From: an uncultured Caryophanales bacterium | GTDB lineage: Bacteria > Bacillota_I > Bacilli_A > RF39 > UBA660 | Direction of reading: 5' to 3' | Assembly: GCA_946628045.1 (NCBI GenBank) | Contig: CAMOVZ010000003.1 | Span: 1 to 64,000, forward strand | Length of the DNA: 64,000 nucleotides | Notes under the pieces: model-generated | Told to the model about the DNA's origin: nothing | Databases searched by the model: none | The model's input: the letters and a program-made list of their open reading frames with translations, nothing else | Shown: one piece after another, positions 63,799 to 64,000 of the stretch | How the letters are laid out: every line of letters begins with the position of its first letter | Position numbering within the stretch: the first letter of the stretch is position 1 | Translations under genes and position numbers: made by a program

Positions 63799-64000
<202 letters not shown>

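Overview
The window is strongly AT-rich chromosomal DNA from a low-GC Gram-positive (Firmicutes/Bacilli-type) bacterium. It carries spore-coat genes (cotJ), a glmS ribozyme, DnaE-type polymerase, a short archaeal/eukaryal-type ProRS, membrane-anchored lipoproteins and many AGGTG/GGAGG ribosome-binding sites. An uncultured, gut-type, spore-forming relative of the Bacilli/RF39 kind is my best guess; this is inferred from gene content and base composition, not from a marker tree. No insertion sequence, integrase, phage gene or CRISPR array was found.

Layout. 1-7.4 kb: tRNA-Gly/tRNA-Cys, small envelope proteins, a YbiT-like ABC-F ATPase, a pseudokinase-like protein with two unknown neighbours, then a roughly 630-nt gene-free unit with a perfect promoter and a terminator that looks like a large structured noncoding RNA, then an exported 3D-domain protein. 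7.5-14.9 kb: sirtuin, a DUF2975/XRE/DUF4173 operon, an S66 peptidase and a three-gene ABC-2 exporter preceded by two tandem copies of a structured, riboswitch-like RNA. 15.2-20.7 kb: spore-coat operon (a CotJA-CotJB-like fusion, then CotJC), tRNA-His, a transglutaminase-like protein, a wall-hydrolase-like protein, a tiny sporulation-type membrane protein and glmS with its ribozyme. 20.8-33 kb: a stand-alone ClpC-like AAA ATPase, cation efflux, GNAT, a dnaE-lspA-prenyl synthase operon, rpmB, typA, DUF1307-like proteins and DedA. 33-49 kb: HAD phosphatase, HerA-like ATPase, Fic, proS, tRNA-Gly, a DUF4097/XRE pair, HtrA, TPM and zinc-ribbon membrane proteins, gpmI, thioredoxin-like lipoprotein, a membrane-bound XRE regulator and mnmA. 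49-64 kb: small unknown genes, then a cell-surface polysaccharide region (sugar epimerase, FemAB-type transferase, lipid kinase, GtrA/GT2, several GT2 enzymes, a Wzm/Wzt-type ABC exporter, a TupA-like ATP-grasp protein and the 3' end of rfbB).

Most genes are on the minus strand in short operons with 1-20 bp overlaps. Many transcription units end in hairpins whose stem overlaps or abuts the stop codon. The most interesting items are the unassigned ~630-nt RNA, the tandem covarying RNA elements before the ABC exporter, the CotJA-CotJB-like fusion, the ABC-F protein with a broken second ATPase site, and the pseudokinase cluster.
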